NCBI GenBank assembly: GCA_934256705.1
Contig: CAKQPF010000007.1
Span: 25,906 to 89,905, forward strand
Direction: 5' to 3'
DNA length: 64,000 bases
From: an uncultured Prevotella sp.
GTDB lineage: Bacteria; Bacteroidota; Bacteroidia; Bacteroidales; Bacteroidaceae
The position numbers and the translations under genes are program-made. The notes under the pieces were generated by a model. It was given only the letters and a program-made list of their open reading frames with translations. It was not told the origin of the DNA and did not search any database. This document shows positions 27,035 to 34,941 of the stretch, one piece after another. Within the stretch, counting starts at the first letter, position 1. The number at the start of each line of letters is the position of its first letter.

Positions 27035-27736
27035 ATGAAAAAGTTATTCATTCTCCCATTCATGCTCTTGGCAGCATTGTGCGTACAGGCACAGGACATC
27101 CAGGTACATTATGACTTCGGTCGCAACCTCTATTCCGACACAGAGGCTGGACGACAGAAGGTTACTGTCACCCTTGAGCAGTTCAAGGCCGACCAGCTCG
27201 GTTCATGGTACTACTTCGTGGACATCGACCTCAGCCGTAAATTCACTGAGGGTGCCTACACGGAGATTTCCCGTGAGTTCAACATCGGACAGAAAGGCTT
27301 CGCTGCACACATGGAGTATGACGGCGGTCTCAATAAGAGTGGCAGCTTCCAGCAGTCTGCTCTCGCCGGTATAGCATGGAATGGACATAATGCAGACTTC
27401 TCCACCACCTACTCCATCCAGGCTCTCTACAAGCATTATTTCAAGAGCTATGACTATACCAACGCTTACGCTTCATGCCAGTTGACTGGCGTATGGAGCG
27501 CCACATTCGCCAATAATGCTTTGACATTCTCAGGCTTCGTAGATCTCTGGCGTGGCGAAAAGGCTAACCGCCACGGTCAGTTGGTATTCCTCACAGAACC
27601 ACAGATATGGTATAATGTGACAAAGAATTTCAGCATCGGTAGTGAGGTGGAGATAAGCAATAACTTCGTCTATAACACTTACAATGATGATTCTTTCTTC
27701 ATCAACCCTACTATTGCTGTTAAGTTCAATCTCTAA
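27035..27736 (+). CDS. DUF5020 outer membrane protein, Tsx-like
   Basis: 233 residues with signal peptide MKKLFILPFMLLAALCVQAQ. The remainder is an outer membrane beta-barrel rich in alternating aromatic strands, ending FINPTIAVKFNL with the terminal pattern typical of barrels. DUF5020 proteins resemble the nucleoside channel Tsx. Its place between the uracil and the adenine/guanine-type permeases supports a role in nucleoside or nucleobase passage across the outer membrane; that is inference. Confidence 0.75.
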   Translation: MKKLFILPFMLLAALCVQAQDIQVHYDFGRNLYSDTEAGRQKVTVTLEQFKADQLGSWYYFVDIDLSRKFTEGAYTEISREFNIGQKGFAAHMEYDGGLNKSGSFQQSALAGIAWNGHNADFSTTYSIQALYKHYFKSYDYTNAYASCQLTGVWSATFANNALTFSGFVDLWRGEKANRHGQLVFLTEPQIWYNVTKNFSIGSEVEISNNFVYNTYNDDSFFINPTIAVKFNL

Positions 27737-27749
27737 TACCATACTATAA

Positions 27750-29045
27750 ATGGAATTCCTGACAAAATTCTTCGGCTTTGATGCCTCAAAGATGAGCATC
27801 CGCAAGGAAGTGATGGGCGGAATCACCACTTTCCTCACCATGGCTTACATCCTTGCCGTCAATCCGAGCATCCTCGGGGATGCCGGTATGGACTCTGGAG
27901 CGGTGTTTACAGCCACTGTCATCTCGGCCATCGGTGCCACTATCGTGATGGCTGTCTATGCCAAACAGCCTTTTGCTCTGGCTCCTGGAATGGGTCTCAA
28001 TGCCTTCTTTGCCTACACTGTAGTGCTGACAATGGGTTACTCATGGCAGTTTGCGCTCACAGCTGTCTTCATCGAGGGTGTCATCTTTATCCTTCTCACC
28101 CTCACCGGACTTCGTCAGAAGATAGTAGATTGCATGCCACTGCTGCTCCGCAGATCCATATCTCCTGGTATCGGACTCTTCATCGCCTTCATCGGACTGA
28201 AGAATGCCGGCATCGTAGCTGCCAATGAGTCTACATTCGTCTCTCTCGGCAACCTGCATTCTCCTGCCGTCCTCTTAGCTTGCTTCGGCATATTGCTTAG
28301 CGCTGTGTTGCTGGTGCGCAATGTCACAGGTGCTCTCCTTATCGGAATCCTCGTCACCACCATAGCAGGCATACCGCTCGGAGTGACTAATTTCTCTGCC
28401 GTAGTGGATGTGCCACCAAGCATCGAGCCTATCTTCTGCAAGTTTGAATGGCACAACGTGCTCAGCGTGGATATGATAGTCTGCGTATTGACATTCCTCT
28501 TCATCGATATGTTCGACACTATCGGCACCCTCATCGGTGTCAGCAACCGTGCCGGAATGGTGGACGAGAAAGGTAATATCCCTCACCTCAAGGACGCTTT
28601 CATGGCTGATGCCATCGGAACCACACTCGGAGCTATCCTCGGTACATCCACCGTCACCACCTATGTGGAGAGCGCATCCGGTGTCAATGTAGGCGGACGC
28701 AGCGGACTTACTGCCTTCAGCACCGCTGTCTGCTTCCTTCTTGCCCTCTTCCTTGCCCCTCTCTTCCTCTCTATTCCTGCCCAGGCCACGGCTCCTGCCC
28801 TTATCCTGGTAGGCGTAATGATGATGCACGACATACGCAAGGTGGATTTCAGCAAGTATATCACAGCCATTCCATGCTTTATCTGCATAGCTTTCATGCC
28901 GCTCACCTACTCCATCTCTGATGGAATATTGATGGGACTCATCAGTTGGGTGCTGCTTCACATCTGCAGTGGAAAGTACAAGGACCTCAATATAGGCTCC
29001 ATCATCCTCGCAATGCTCTTCATCCTGAAATACGCATTTCTGTAA
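27750..29045 (+). CDS. AzgA-type adenine/guanine/hypoxanthine permease
   Basis: A 431-residue membrane protein of the NCS2 AzgA branch. It begins FFGFDASKMSIRKEVMGGIT-like sequence followed by TFLTMAYILAVNP, contains APGMGLNAFFAYTVV, FLFIDMFDTIGTLIGVSNRA and ILGTSTVTTYVESASGV, all AzgA-type signatures. It starts 13 bp after the DUF5020 gene, so they are probably cotranscribed. It ends before a strong hairpin terminator. Confidence 0.9.
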   Translation: MEFLTKFFGFDASKMSIRKEVMGGITTFLTMAYILAVNPSILGDAGMDSGAVFTATVISAIGATIVMAVYAKQPFALAPGMGLNAFFAYTVVLTMGYSWQFALTAVFIEGVIFILLTLTGLRQKIVDCMPLLLRRSISPGIGLFIAFIGLKNAGIVAANESTFVSLGNLHSPAVLLACFGILLSAVLLVRNVTGALLIGILVTTIAGIPLGVTNFSAVVDVPPSIEPIFCKFEWHNVLSVDMIVCVLTFLFIDMFDTIGTLIGVSNRAGMVDEKGNIPHLKDAFMADAIGTTLGAILGTSTVTTYVESASGVNVGGRSGLTAFSTAVCFLLALFLAPLFLSIPAQATAPALILVGVMMMHDIRKVDFSKYITAIPCFICIAFMPLTYSISDGILMGLISWVLLHICSGKYKDLNIGSIILAMLFILKYAFL

Positions 29046-29064
29046 GCATACACTCAAACTCCAT

Positions 29065-29118
29065 AACAACAAAAGTCCGTGGCACCACACTATATCTGGT
29101 CCACGGACTTTTGTTGTT
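29065..29118. terminator. 18-bp perfect hairpin between convergent genes
   Basis: Arms 29065-29082 (AACAACAAAAGTCCGTGG) and 29101-29118 are perfect complements with a further ACCA/TGGT pair inside, followed by TTGTTGTCTGG T/G-rich repeat to about 29150. It lies between the AzgA-type gene and the convergent DKNYY gene and should stop transcription both ways. Confidence 0.85.
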
Positions 29119-29188
29119 TTGTTGTCTGGTTGTTTTGTTGTCTGTTGTTTAGTCTGTCTTCCAGACAAATCCTTATGAATGAACACCC

Positions 29189-29887
29189 TTACCTGATTTC
29201 CTTTCCGAAGTAGAAAGTGGAGAAGGCATCATGGGCATATCCGTCTTGATCCACCTTGAAACTGGATGCGCTGGCTCCCTTTACCTTTTCTCCAAAGTAA
29301 TAGACATCGAAGGCATCCTTGCAATAGCCGTCCTTCAGGAGACGGAACGAACTGGCACTTGCACCACTTATCTTCTTGCCGAGGAAATAGACGTCAAAGG
29401 CATCCTTGCCATAACCATAGCCCAAGTCCTTGAACGAAGAACTGGAAGCACCCTGCAACCTTTTCCCTGCATAGAACACTTCGGAATTAGAGATGATATA
29501 TTTCTTGAAATGCTTGTTGCCCTTATTGCAGTTCGGTCTCTTGTTGCCGCCATTCCATCCGTTGTCAGGACGGTTCTGCCCTCCCCCATGATTAGGTCTG
29601 AAGGTGTCATGTCCATTATTGCAGTCCCCTCTTTTGAGAGAGAAAGACTGTGGATCCACCCAAGGGAGCACCTTTCCGTTCAGATATACATTCTCGCGGT
29701 CTTTGGCATAACCATGTCCGAGCACCACGAAAGTTCTGGCATCAGCCTCGCGTATCTCCTTTCCATCATACAGAGCCACGTTTCCCATGATGCGATAACT
29801 GCCGCTCTCATTCCTCTGTGCATCCACCGTCGCTGTGACTGACAGCATCATTGCCGCCATCATCACTTTTACAATCATTGTCTTCAT
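29189..29887 (-). CDS. DKNYY-family repeat protein, exported
   Basis: 232 residues with signal peptide MKTMIVKVMMAAMMLSVTAT. The C-terminal half holds three clear repeats of the type GYGKDAFDVYFLGKKI / SGASASSF, the DKNYY repeat, and an earlier one with GYAKDRENVYLNGKVL. In between is a glycine/asparagine-rich segment. Function unknown; probably periplasmic or surface. A TAnnTTTG box (CAAAAGTA, 29915-29922) precedes it by 27 bp. Confidence 0.85.
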   Translation of the reverse strand: MKTMIVKVMMAAMMLSVTATVDAQRNESGSYRIMGNVALYDGKEIREADARTFVVLGHGYAKDRENVYLNGKVLPWVDPQSFSLKRGDCNNGHDTFRPNHGGGQNRPDNGWNGGNKRPNCNKGNKHFKKYIISNSEVFYAGKRLQGASSSSFKDLGYGYGKDAFDVYFLGKKISGASASSFRLLKDGYCKDAFDVYYFGEKVKGASASSFKVDQDGYAHDAFSTFYFGKEIR

Positions 29888-29914
29888 ATCCTAAAAGTTT
29901 TATTGTTCTGGGTG

Positions 29915-29922
29915 CAAAAGTA
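29915..29922 (-). promoter_or_regulatory. Bacteroidetes -7 box for the DKNYY gene
   Basis: TACTTTTG on the minus strand, about 27 bp upstream of the ATG at 29887. Confidence 0.55.
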
Positions 29923-30033
29923 AAGCTTTTCCACGTCAATCTCTCGGAGAAACATCTATTCCCTTGTAGGGATTTCCCTATAATTACATTCTCTTCCTTA
30001 CCGAATGATTATGGTATTATCAATCTTTACATC

Positions 30034-30366
30034 CTACAAGACCTTCATTCTGTACATCATTCCCAATTCAATGCGGTTGGTGTTGTAGTCGGTAAGCCAT
30101 CCTATCATCTCTACCCTAAGGTAACGGTTTGCCATATGTGAGTTCCATTCTCCATTGCGCGAGTCATACATGGTCTGGTTGCTCATACCATAGTTGAAGT
30201 ACAGTTTCAAAGCCTTGCTCTTCTGTTCGTGTTTTGTCACCATCTCGTATAGCGACTTTATGTCGATGTCGTCGTCGCCAAGTCCGTCGTTGGTGCCTTG
30301 ACCCATAGCGTGCATTGGCATTGCAGCCAATAACGCCAATGCTATTTTAGTATAATCTGTTCTCAT
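30034..30366 (-). pseudogene. Outer membrane porin-like gene, internally deleted
   Basis: A 110-codon frame begins with a signal peptide (IALALLAAMPMHAMGQ) and the start of a barrel protein (KSKALKLYFNYGMSNQTMYD, RYLRVEMIGWLTD), then jumps to YNTNRIELGMMYRMKVL, which looks like a final C-terminal strand. A Bacteroidetes barrel protein of this kind would be several hundred residues. The reading frame is kept across the junction. It is 9 bp downstream of a DcuB gene that is gutted in the same way. I do not recognise the exact family; the deletion is inferred from the short length and barrel-like ends. Confidence 0.5.
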
Positions 30367-30375
30367 CTTTAGTTG

Positions 30376-30675
30376 TCACAGGAATTGGATGATAAGATAG
30401 CCCACGCCAATGGATACGAACGTTGTGATGAATCCAGCCAACTGGAACGAGTGGTTTACAACAAATCGGCCTATGCCTGTCGAGCCAGTTCGGTCGAAGT
30501 TGATAGCAGCCACGGTCGTAGGATAGTTGGGCAGGAAGAAGTAGCCGTTTACGGCAGGGAACATAGCGATAAGCGCCAGAGGTGGAATGCCGAGTCCGAT
30601 GCCACCTACTCGGGCTCTTTTAAAGATTAGTGCCACTACAATGGCCAATTGTAATAAGATAATAGATGTAGTCAT
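30376..30675 (-). pseudogene. DcuA/B C4-dicarboxylate transporter, internally deleted
   Basis: 99 codons that join the first helix of an anaerobic C4-dicarboxylate transporter (LLQLAIVVALIF, VGGIGLG) to its C-terminal end (FPAVNGYFFLPNYPTTVAA, NFDRTGSTGIGRFVVNHSF, GYLIIQFL). Full DcuA/B proteins have about 435-446 residues, so roughly 335 codons are missing, in frame. The two ends are very well conserved, which suggests the loss is recent. A promoter-like CAAAATTA lies at 30737-30744. Transport function is not expected. Confidence 0.8.
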
Positions 30676-30736
30676 TGGTGTTGTTTGTTTTTTAGGTTTA
30701 AGTTATTAAAGATTCTTTGTTTGTATTATCACGCTG

Positions 30737-30744
30737 CAAAATTA
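30737..30744 (-). promoter_or_regulatory. Bacteroidetes -7 box before the gutted DcuB gene
   Basis: TAATTTTG on the minus strand, about 62 bp upstream of the ATG at 30675. Confidence 0.45.
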
Positions 30745-30767
30745 AGTAAAAATAATGGTTAAGCGTT

Positions 30768-30962
30768 TTAATTTTTATGACAAAGTTTTGTAAAAAAAGA
30801 ACCAAATGGAAAAACATCTGTTGAATGAGGATCCTTCTTAGCTTTGTCATACTTGGTCTTGAGCTTCTCTTTTTGAGATACAAGTTTCTTGTTCTCTTTT
30901 CGAAGACGTTTCAGCTCCTAATGAAGAGTCTCTTTGTCTTGGCGTGAATCTGACTTTTTCAT
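30768..30962 (-). pseudogene. Small charged coiled-coil-like ORF interrupted by TAG
   Basis: On the minus strand the ATG at 30962 gives MKKSDSRQDKETLH, then TAG at about 30918-30920, then ELKRLRKENKKLVSQKEKLK and TKYDKAKKDP to a TAA at 30768. The regular K/E/L spacing looks like a coiled-coil, as at the start of some transposases. I do not recognise the family. It is probably a relic at the border of the accessory island. Confidence 0.35.
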
Positions 30963-31002
30963 TGATTTACATACTTTGAAATTACATACAAAGTTACTAA
31001 AC

Positions 31003-31035
31003 ATCAATGAGATATGCAAGAACTATCTCGTTGAT
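31003..31035. repeat. Inverted repeat ATCAATGAGAT / ATCTCGTTGAT
   Basis: Arms 31003-31013 and 31025-31035 pair over 11 bp with one G-U-type mismatch around an 11-nt loop. It lies in the 680-bp region between the gutted DcuB gene and the RloA-like operon, where no other gene is seen. It may be the end of a lost insertion. Confidence 0.45.
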
Positions 31036-31314
31036 TAAAACGTTAAATTTCAAAGTGTTGTATTAACAACTTGACGGGTGATTTCAGCATCTGTTTTTCG
31101 GAACATCCAACTATACACCCTATCTGTTTTCTGGGTAATGTCCACAGTTTAAGAGCAACGAATGTTTTTATTCTGTTTAACGTCGTATCTGTTTTTGTCT
31201 AAAACCTACCCATCATAATAATGCGTTCACAATGCAAAACAAGGAAATTCACGCTTTTTATGCCGTGTTTTGAGAAAATTTCGTAATTTATGGTGTTTTA
31301 AGAATTATTTTTCG

Positions 31315-31322
31315 TACCTTTG
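31315..31322 (+). promoter_or_regulatory. Bacteroidetes -7 box for the RloA-like operon
   Basis: TACCTTTG lies 30 bp before the start of the ATPase gene. The -33 region is AT-rich without a clear TTTG at ideal spacing. Confidence 0.55.
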
Positions 31323-31351
31323 CAGCGAAATAAACATTATAATGTCATCGT

Positions 31352-32695
31352 ATGCTGATAGATTTTACAATTAGAAACTTCATGTCTTATAGGGATGAAG
31401 TTTCACTTAGTATGGTTGCCAGTACGACCGTAAAGGAGTGCGAGGGCAATAATGGTACGTCCAATGTGTCTGTCATAGACAATAACAAGCGTATTCTCAG
31501 AACTGCAGCCATTTATGGAGCTAATGGTTCTGGCAAGAGTACGGTTATTGCCGCTATGGATATTTTTAAGGCTATGACTTTGCAGTCGTTTGTTGACGAA
31601 AACATCGTAAAGCGGCTCTCAAACCTTTATTATCATTTCGATAAGGCTTCTGTAAATGGACCTATTTCCATGCAAATGATATTTGTATGTAACGAAGAAA
31701 GATACAGGTATGGCTTTGAGATTAAACAGGGGAAAGTTCTGACTGAATGGCTTTATGTGTTGCTGAAAGGCAGCACTAAGGAGAGTTATTGCTTCAAACG
31801 TGACGGACAAGACATCAAGGTTAACTCCAAGGTGATGAAAGGGACGAGAGGCGTAACTTCTAAAACAAGAAGCAATGCTCTTTTCTTGTCCACTTCCGCA
31901 CAGTTCAATGTGGAAATGGCTATGAATGTAAAGGAATGGTTTCGCAAGCGCTTCAACATTCTTTCCGGTCTAACCGACAACACGTTGGCTTACACGGCTC
32001 ATGCTTTCATGCATAATCCGTTAATCCGAGAACAGATTTTACAAATGCTGGGGGTAGTGGATTCTTGTATTAAAAATGTCAATATACAAGAAAATATCAA
32101 GGAGGTCAATACGCAGGATTCTTCATTTGATGTTCTTTCAAGATTGGGTATCCATCTCCAGAATGATGCGAACAAACGTATCGAACAGCGTGAACTTGAC
32201 ATTCAGGCAACACATGATATGTACGACAATGGTAATGTCGTAGGTGATGCTTCTTTGAATTTCAAGTTTGAATCTCTTGGTACTACCAAACTGTTTGCCT
32301 TACTTGGTCCATTCTTTGACACAATCCATAATGGTGGTGTTCTCGTTATAGACGAATTTGGTGCAAGTTTACATACGCAACTATCGGTTGAACTGCTCAA
32401 ACTGTTCTATAGTACAATGAACAATGCTGGTGCACAACTTATCATTACAACACATGATACAAATCTTTTGCGTAAAGATTTGTTGCGAAGGGATCAGATA
32501 TGGTTTGCTGAAAAGAATAGCGAAGGTGTCTCAGATTTGTATTCTCTTGTTGAATATAAGGTAAATCAAGCGAATAGTGTGCGCAACGACGCTTCATTCT
32601 CCAAGGATTATTTGCTTGGTCGATATGGAGCCATTCCTTATTTCGGTAATTTGGATAAATTCATTATGGAGTATGGTGGCAAAAAAGAAGAGTAA
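31352..32695 (+). CDS. RloA-like AAA ATPase (AAA_15/AAA_21 type)
   Basis: 447 residues. It begins MLIDFTIRNFMSYRDEVSLS, the SMC-like start common to this class. Walker A is GANGSGKST (about 67-75), Walker B with acidic pair is GGVLVIDEFGASLH (about 330), and the switch histidine is in LIITTHDTNLL. ATPases of this kind act with small effector partners in abortive-infection and restriction-linked systems. The stop overlaps the next gene by 23 bp, so the two are translationally coupled. The ORF is AT-richer than the chromosomal flanks, consistent with acquisition. Confidence 0.8.
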   Translation: MLIDFTIRNFMSYRDEVSLSMVASTTVKECEGNNGTSNVSVIDNNKRILRTAAIYGANGSGKSTVIAAMDIFKAMTLQSFVDENIVKRLSNLYYHFDKASVNGPISMQMIFVCNEERYRYGFEIKQGKVLTEWLYVLLKGSTKESYCFKRDGQDIKVNSKVMKGTRGVTSKTRSNALFLSTSAQFNVEMAMNVKEWFRKRFNILSGLTDNTLAYTAHAFMHNPLIREQILQMLGVVDSCIKNVNIQENIKEVNTQDSSFDVLSRLGIHLQNDANKRIEQRELDIQATHDMYDNGNVVGDASLNFKFESLGTTKLFALLGPFFDTIHNGGVLVIDEFGASLHTQLSVELLKLFYSTMNNAGAQLIITTHDTNLLRKDLLRRDQIWFAEKNSEGVSDLYSLVEYKVNQANSVRNDASFSKDYLLGRYGAIPYFGNLDKFIMEYGGKKEE

Positions 32696-33134
32696 ATTTG
32701 ATAACAAGTTCAAAAGCACGACTCCTGCTGACTGCCGTACTGCCAATGTACGAACCGAACGAAAGGTCAAGGATGACTTGCCAAAGTTGTCTCTTAATTT
32801 CAAGGACTTTGATTTTAATCAGTGTCCTCCAGGACAGACTTTTGAACAATGGCAGAAAGAGGGTATGCTATCTGTTCTTATGCAGAAGTTTGTAGATGTC
32901 TGTTCCAATAATATCATAGAAGCAAAAGAAAAAAGACTGCTGAAAGTATATGGCGATTTCCCGACAAATAGTAAGTTCTCGAGGCCTACATATATTACTG
33001 GGGATGTACAATGGGGTACTATTCAACGAATCGGTGGACAAATACCAAGATTGGCGGGCTATATCATCGGTTCTGTCTTCTATCCCGTATTTTTGGACAA
33101 AGACCATCAATTCTATCTGTCAACAAAAAGATGA
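32673..33134 (+). CDS. Partner of the RloA-like ATPase, unknown family
   Basis: About 153 residues, starting MVAKKKSKFDNKFKSTTPAD inside the 3' end of the ATPase gene. A basic N-terminus is followed by DFNQCPPGQTFEQWQKEGML (possibly helical), then the C-terminal motif QIPRLAGYIIGSVFYPVFLD followed by KDHQFY, which reads as short strands with a conserved-looking LDKDH. I do not recognise the family. Coupling to an ATPase suggests the effector of a two- or three-gene defence or toxin-antitoxin operon; this is inference. Confidence 0.7.
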   Translation: MVAKKKSKFDNKFKSTTPADCRTANVRTERKVKDDLPKLSLNFKDFDFNQCPPGQTFEQWQKEGMLSVLMQKFVDVCSNNIIEAKEKRLLKVYGDFPTNSKFSRPTYITGDVQWGTIQRIGGQIPRLAGYIIGSVFYPVFLDKDHQFYLSTKR

Positions 33135-33170
33135 AAGCAAAGTCTTATTAAACCTCTAAATCAGTTAACA

Positions 33171-33326
33171 ATGGCATTAGCAATCATAGTCGTTCCTACA
33201 CTTCATGGAGAAGTAGCCAAGAAAGTGGAGGCTGTTGTCAAGAAAGTGGAGACTAATTCTGGAACTCAGGATTATAGCAAGAAAGCAAAAGTCGTCAAGG
33301 AGTATCTACAAAAAATAAAGTTGTAA
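33171..33326 (+). CDS. Small ORF after the ATPase partner, 51 aa
   Basis: ATG at 33171 reads MALAIIVVPTLHGEVAKKVE, then AVVKKVETNSGTQDYSKKAK and VVKEYLQKIKL to TAA at 33324-33326. It is 36 bp after the preceding gene and in the same direction. The P-T-L-x-G-E-x-A-K-K start with a helical charged tail resembles small hypothetical proteins seen beside defence ATPases, possibly an antitoxin-like or regulatory subunit. The protein is short, so coding is likely but not certain. Confidence 0.55.
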   Translation: MALAIIVVPTLHGEVAKKVEAVVKKVETNSGTQDYSKKAKVVKEYLQKIKL

Positions 33327-33404
33327 ATTATTGCTGTCCGATAAAAACTCGAAATCACGTTTTGGGCTCTGTAACTTGCTCTAAATTATCAACAAATAAG
33401 AGAA

Positions 33405-34013
33405 ATGAAGAATGTGACAACGAATATGCATTTCAATTTCTACAAGGATGAACTTAACCTGGAGTTTCTGCGCCATTACTGCATAAATCACGGAGAAGTA
33501 CGCTTAATGAGGCGTGGCGAGACATTTGAAGAGACTGGCAAGCCGTCTCTGTATGTAGCCTATGTGGAGCGTGGATGCTTCAAGTACATGGTACATAACG
33601 ACGATGAATATAAAGACTACTGCACGGGCTTCGCCTTCGAGGGTGAATTCGTGGCTGATTATCCGAATTGTCTTTCCGGCAAAATATCAGATGTAACCAT
33701 TGTGGCAGGAACACCTTGTAAGGTATTCCAAATATCAGGGAAAGAACTGGATAAACTTTTAATTTCCTTAGATGCAGAAGGTATTAAACAAGCTATATCC
33801 GATAGTCTTTTTACTCAAGTTTATGCACAATATCTCGACACTTACCGTATGACAACCAGAGAACGATACAAACGTTTGCTACTTCGTTGCCCAGAATTAG
33901 TCCAAAGTATCAACTTAAAGGATATCGCTTCTTATCTGAAAGTTACACCAACAACTATAAGCAATATACGCAGGGAAATCACTTTCGGGGAACAAACTCT
34001 CAAAACACTTTGA
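33405..34013 (+). CDS. Crp/Fnr-family transcription regulator
   Basis: 202 residues: an N-terminal cupin-like cyclic-nucleotide-binding fold (RRGETFEETGKPSLYVAYVE, GFAFEGEFVADYP) and a C-terminal helix-turn-helix (LKDIASYLKVTPTTISNIRR). The ligand is unknown; many Bacteroidetes members of this type lack residues for cAMP binding. The last codons and the stop lie inside a 16-bp perfect inverted repeat. It precedes an SDR gene that has its own promoter, which it may control. Confidence 0.85.
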   Translation: MKNVTTNMHFNFYKDELNLEFLRHYCINHGEVRLMRRGETFEETGKPSLYVAYVERGCFKYMVHNDDEYKDYCTGFAFEGEFVADYPNCLSGKISDVTIVAGTPCKVFQISGKELDKLLISLDAEGIKQAISDSLFTQVYAQYLDTYRMTTRERYKRLLLRCPELVQSINLKDIASYLKVTPTTISNIRREITFGEQTLKTL

Positions 34014-34024
34014 GAGTTTGTTCC
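33989..34024. terminator. 16-bp perfect inverted repeat over the Crp-type gene stop
   Basis: GGAACAAACTCTCAAA (33989-34004) and its complement (34009-34024) flank ACAC. The TGA stop (34011-34013) is in the right arm. No T-run follows, so it may be a Rho-independent-like stop without a tract, an mRNA stabiliser or a protein site. Confidence 0.6.
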
Positions 34025-34053
34025 TACGATGGTGTTTTGTATTAGAATCCATA

Positions 34054-34082
34054 TTGTATTTAATAATCAAGTATTATCTTTG
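34054..34082 (+). promoter_or_regulatory. Promoter for the SDR gene
   Basis: TTG at 34054-34056 and TATCTTTG (TAnnTTTG) at 34075-34082 are 18 bp apart, 16 bp before the ATG at 34099, so the leader is nearly absent. This decides for the 34099 start over an earlier in-frame ATG at 34018. Confidence 0.65.
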
Positions 34083-34098
34083 CAAAAAAAAGTACAAT

Positions 34099-34812
34099 AT
34101 GAATATAGTTATAATCGGAGCAACATCGGGTATCGGCAAAGCTCTTTTTCTAAAATACGCTAATGCTGACAATCGTATAGGTATCGTAGGTCGTCGATTA
34201 AACCTGCTTAATGAATTAAGTCAACAGCATCCTACCAAAACCATTGTTGCAAAAGCAGATGTTGCCAACGTAGAAAATATTGAGCAAGCGATAAACGCAC
34301 TTCTCAAAGAGTTGATACAATTCGACCTTGTTGTCATATGTGCAGGCATTGGTGACATTAACGCCACACTTGACTATGAAATTGAGCGTTCAGCCATTGA
34401 TACAAATGTCGTTGGCTGGACTTATGTTGTTGATAGATTGTATTGCATTTTTGAACAACAAGGCTTTGGTCATCTTGCAGCCATAACTTCTGTTGGCGGA
34501 TTACGTGGCGAACCGACTGCACCAGCCTATAGTGCAACTAAAGCTTACCAAATAAATTATATGGAAGCAATACGCAAAAAAGCTTTCAAGAACAGCGGTT
34601 GCATAACCGTAACAGACATCAGGCCCGGTCTTGTTGACACAGCCATGGCAAAGGGAGAAGGTCTGTTTTGGGTTATGCCGGTTGAGAAAGTAGCCAATCA
34701 AATCATTTCAGCCATTCGCAAAAAGAAATCCAAAGTCTATGTCACCAAACGATGGCATATCCTTGCTTTTATCTACAAATATTTGCCATTTAGCATTTTT
34801 AAGAGATTGTAA
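34099..34812 (+). CDS. Short-chain dehydrogenase/reductase
   Basis: 237 residues, cytosolic NAD(P)-dependent oxidoreductase. The Rossmann start is MNIVIIGATSGIGKALFLKY with the TGxxxGIG-type motif; VVICAGIG is the NAG-like strand, the catalytic serine is in ITSVGG and the YxxxK motif is AYSATKAYQINY. The C-terminus holds a hydrophobic segment (LAFIYKYLPFSIFKRL). The substrate is unknown. It lies between the Crp-type regulator and the end of the convergent res gene. Confidence 0.88.
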   Translation: MNIVIIGATSGIGKALFLKYANADNRIGIVGRRLNLLNELSQQHPTKTIVAKADVANVENIEQAINALLKELIQFDLVVICAGIGDINATLDYEIERSAIDTNVVGWTYVVDRLYCIFEQQGFGHLAAITSVGGLRGEPTAPAYSATKAYQINYMEAIRKKAFKNSGCITVTDIRPGLVDTAMAKGEGLFWVMPVEKVANQIISAIRKKKSKVYVTKRWHILAFIYKYLPFSIFKRL

Positions 34813-34941
34813 TTCAATACCCCTGCTTGCTGATTTATCTGGTCAGACCCTTCCGACTACTTATGCACGTCGAGGTATCAGGCTTACAGCTTTTTGGAAG
34901 TCTGCCTCTCTTTGCTTTGCGAGATTTCATTTTTTCGGTAC

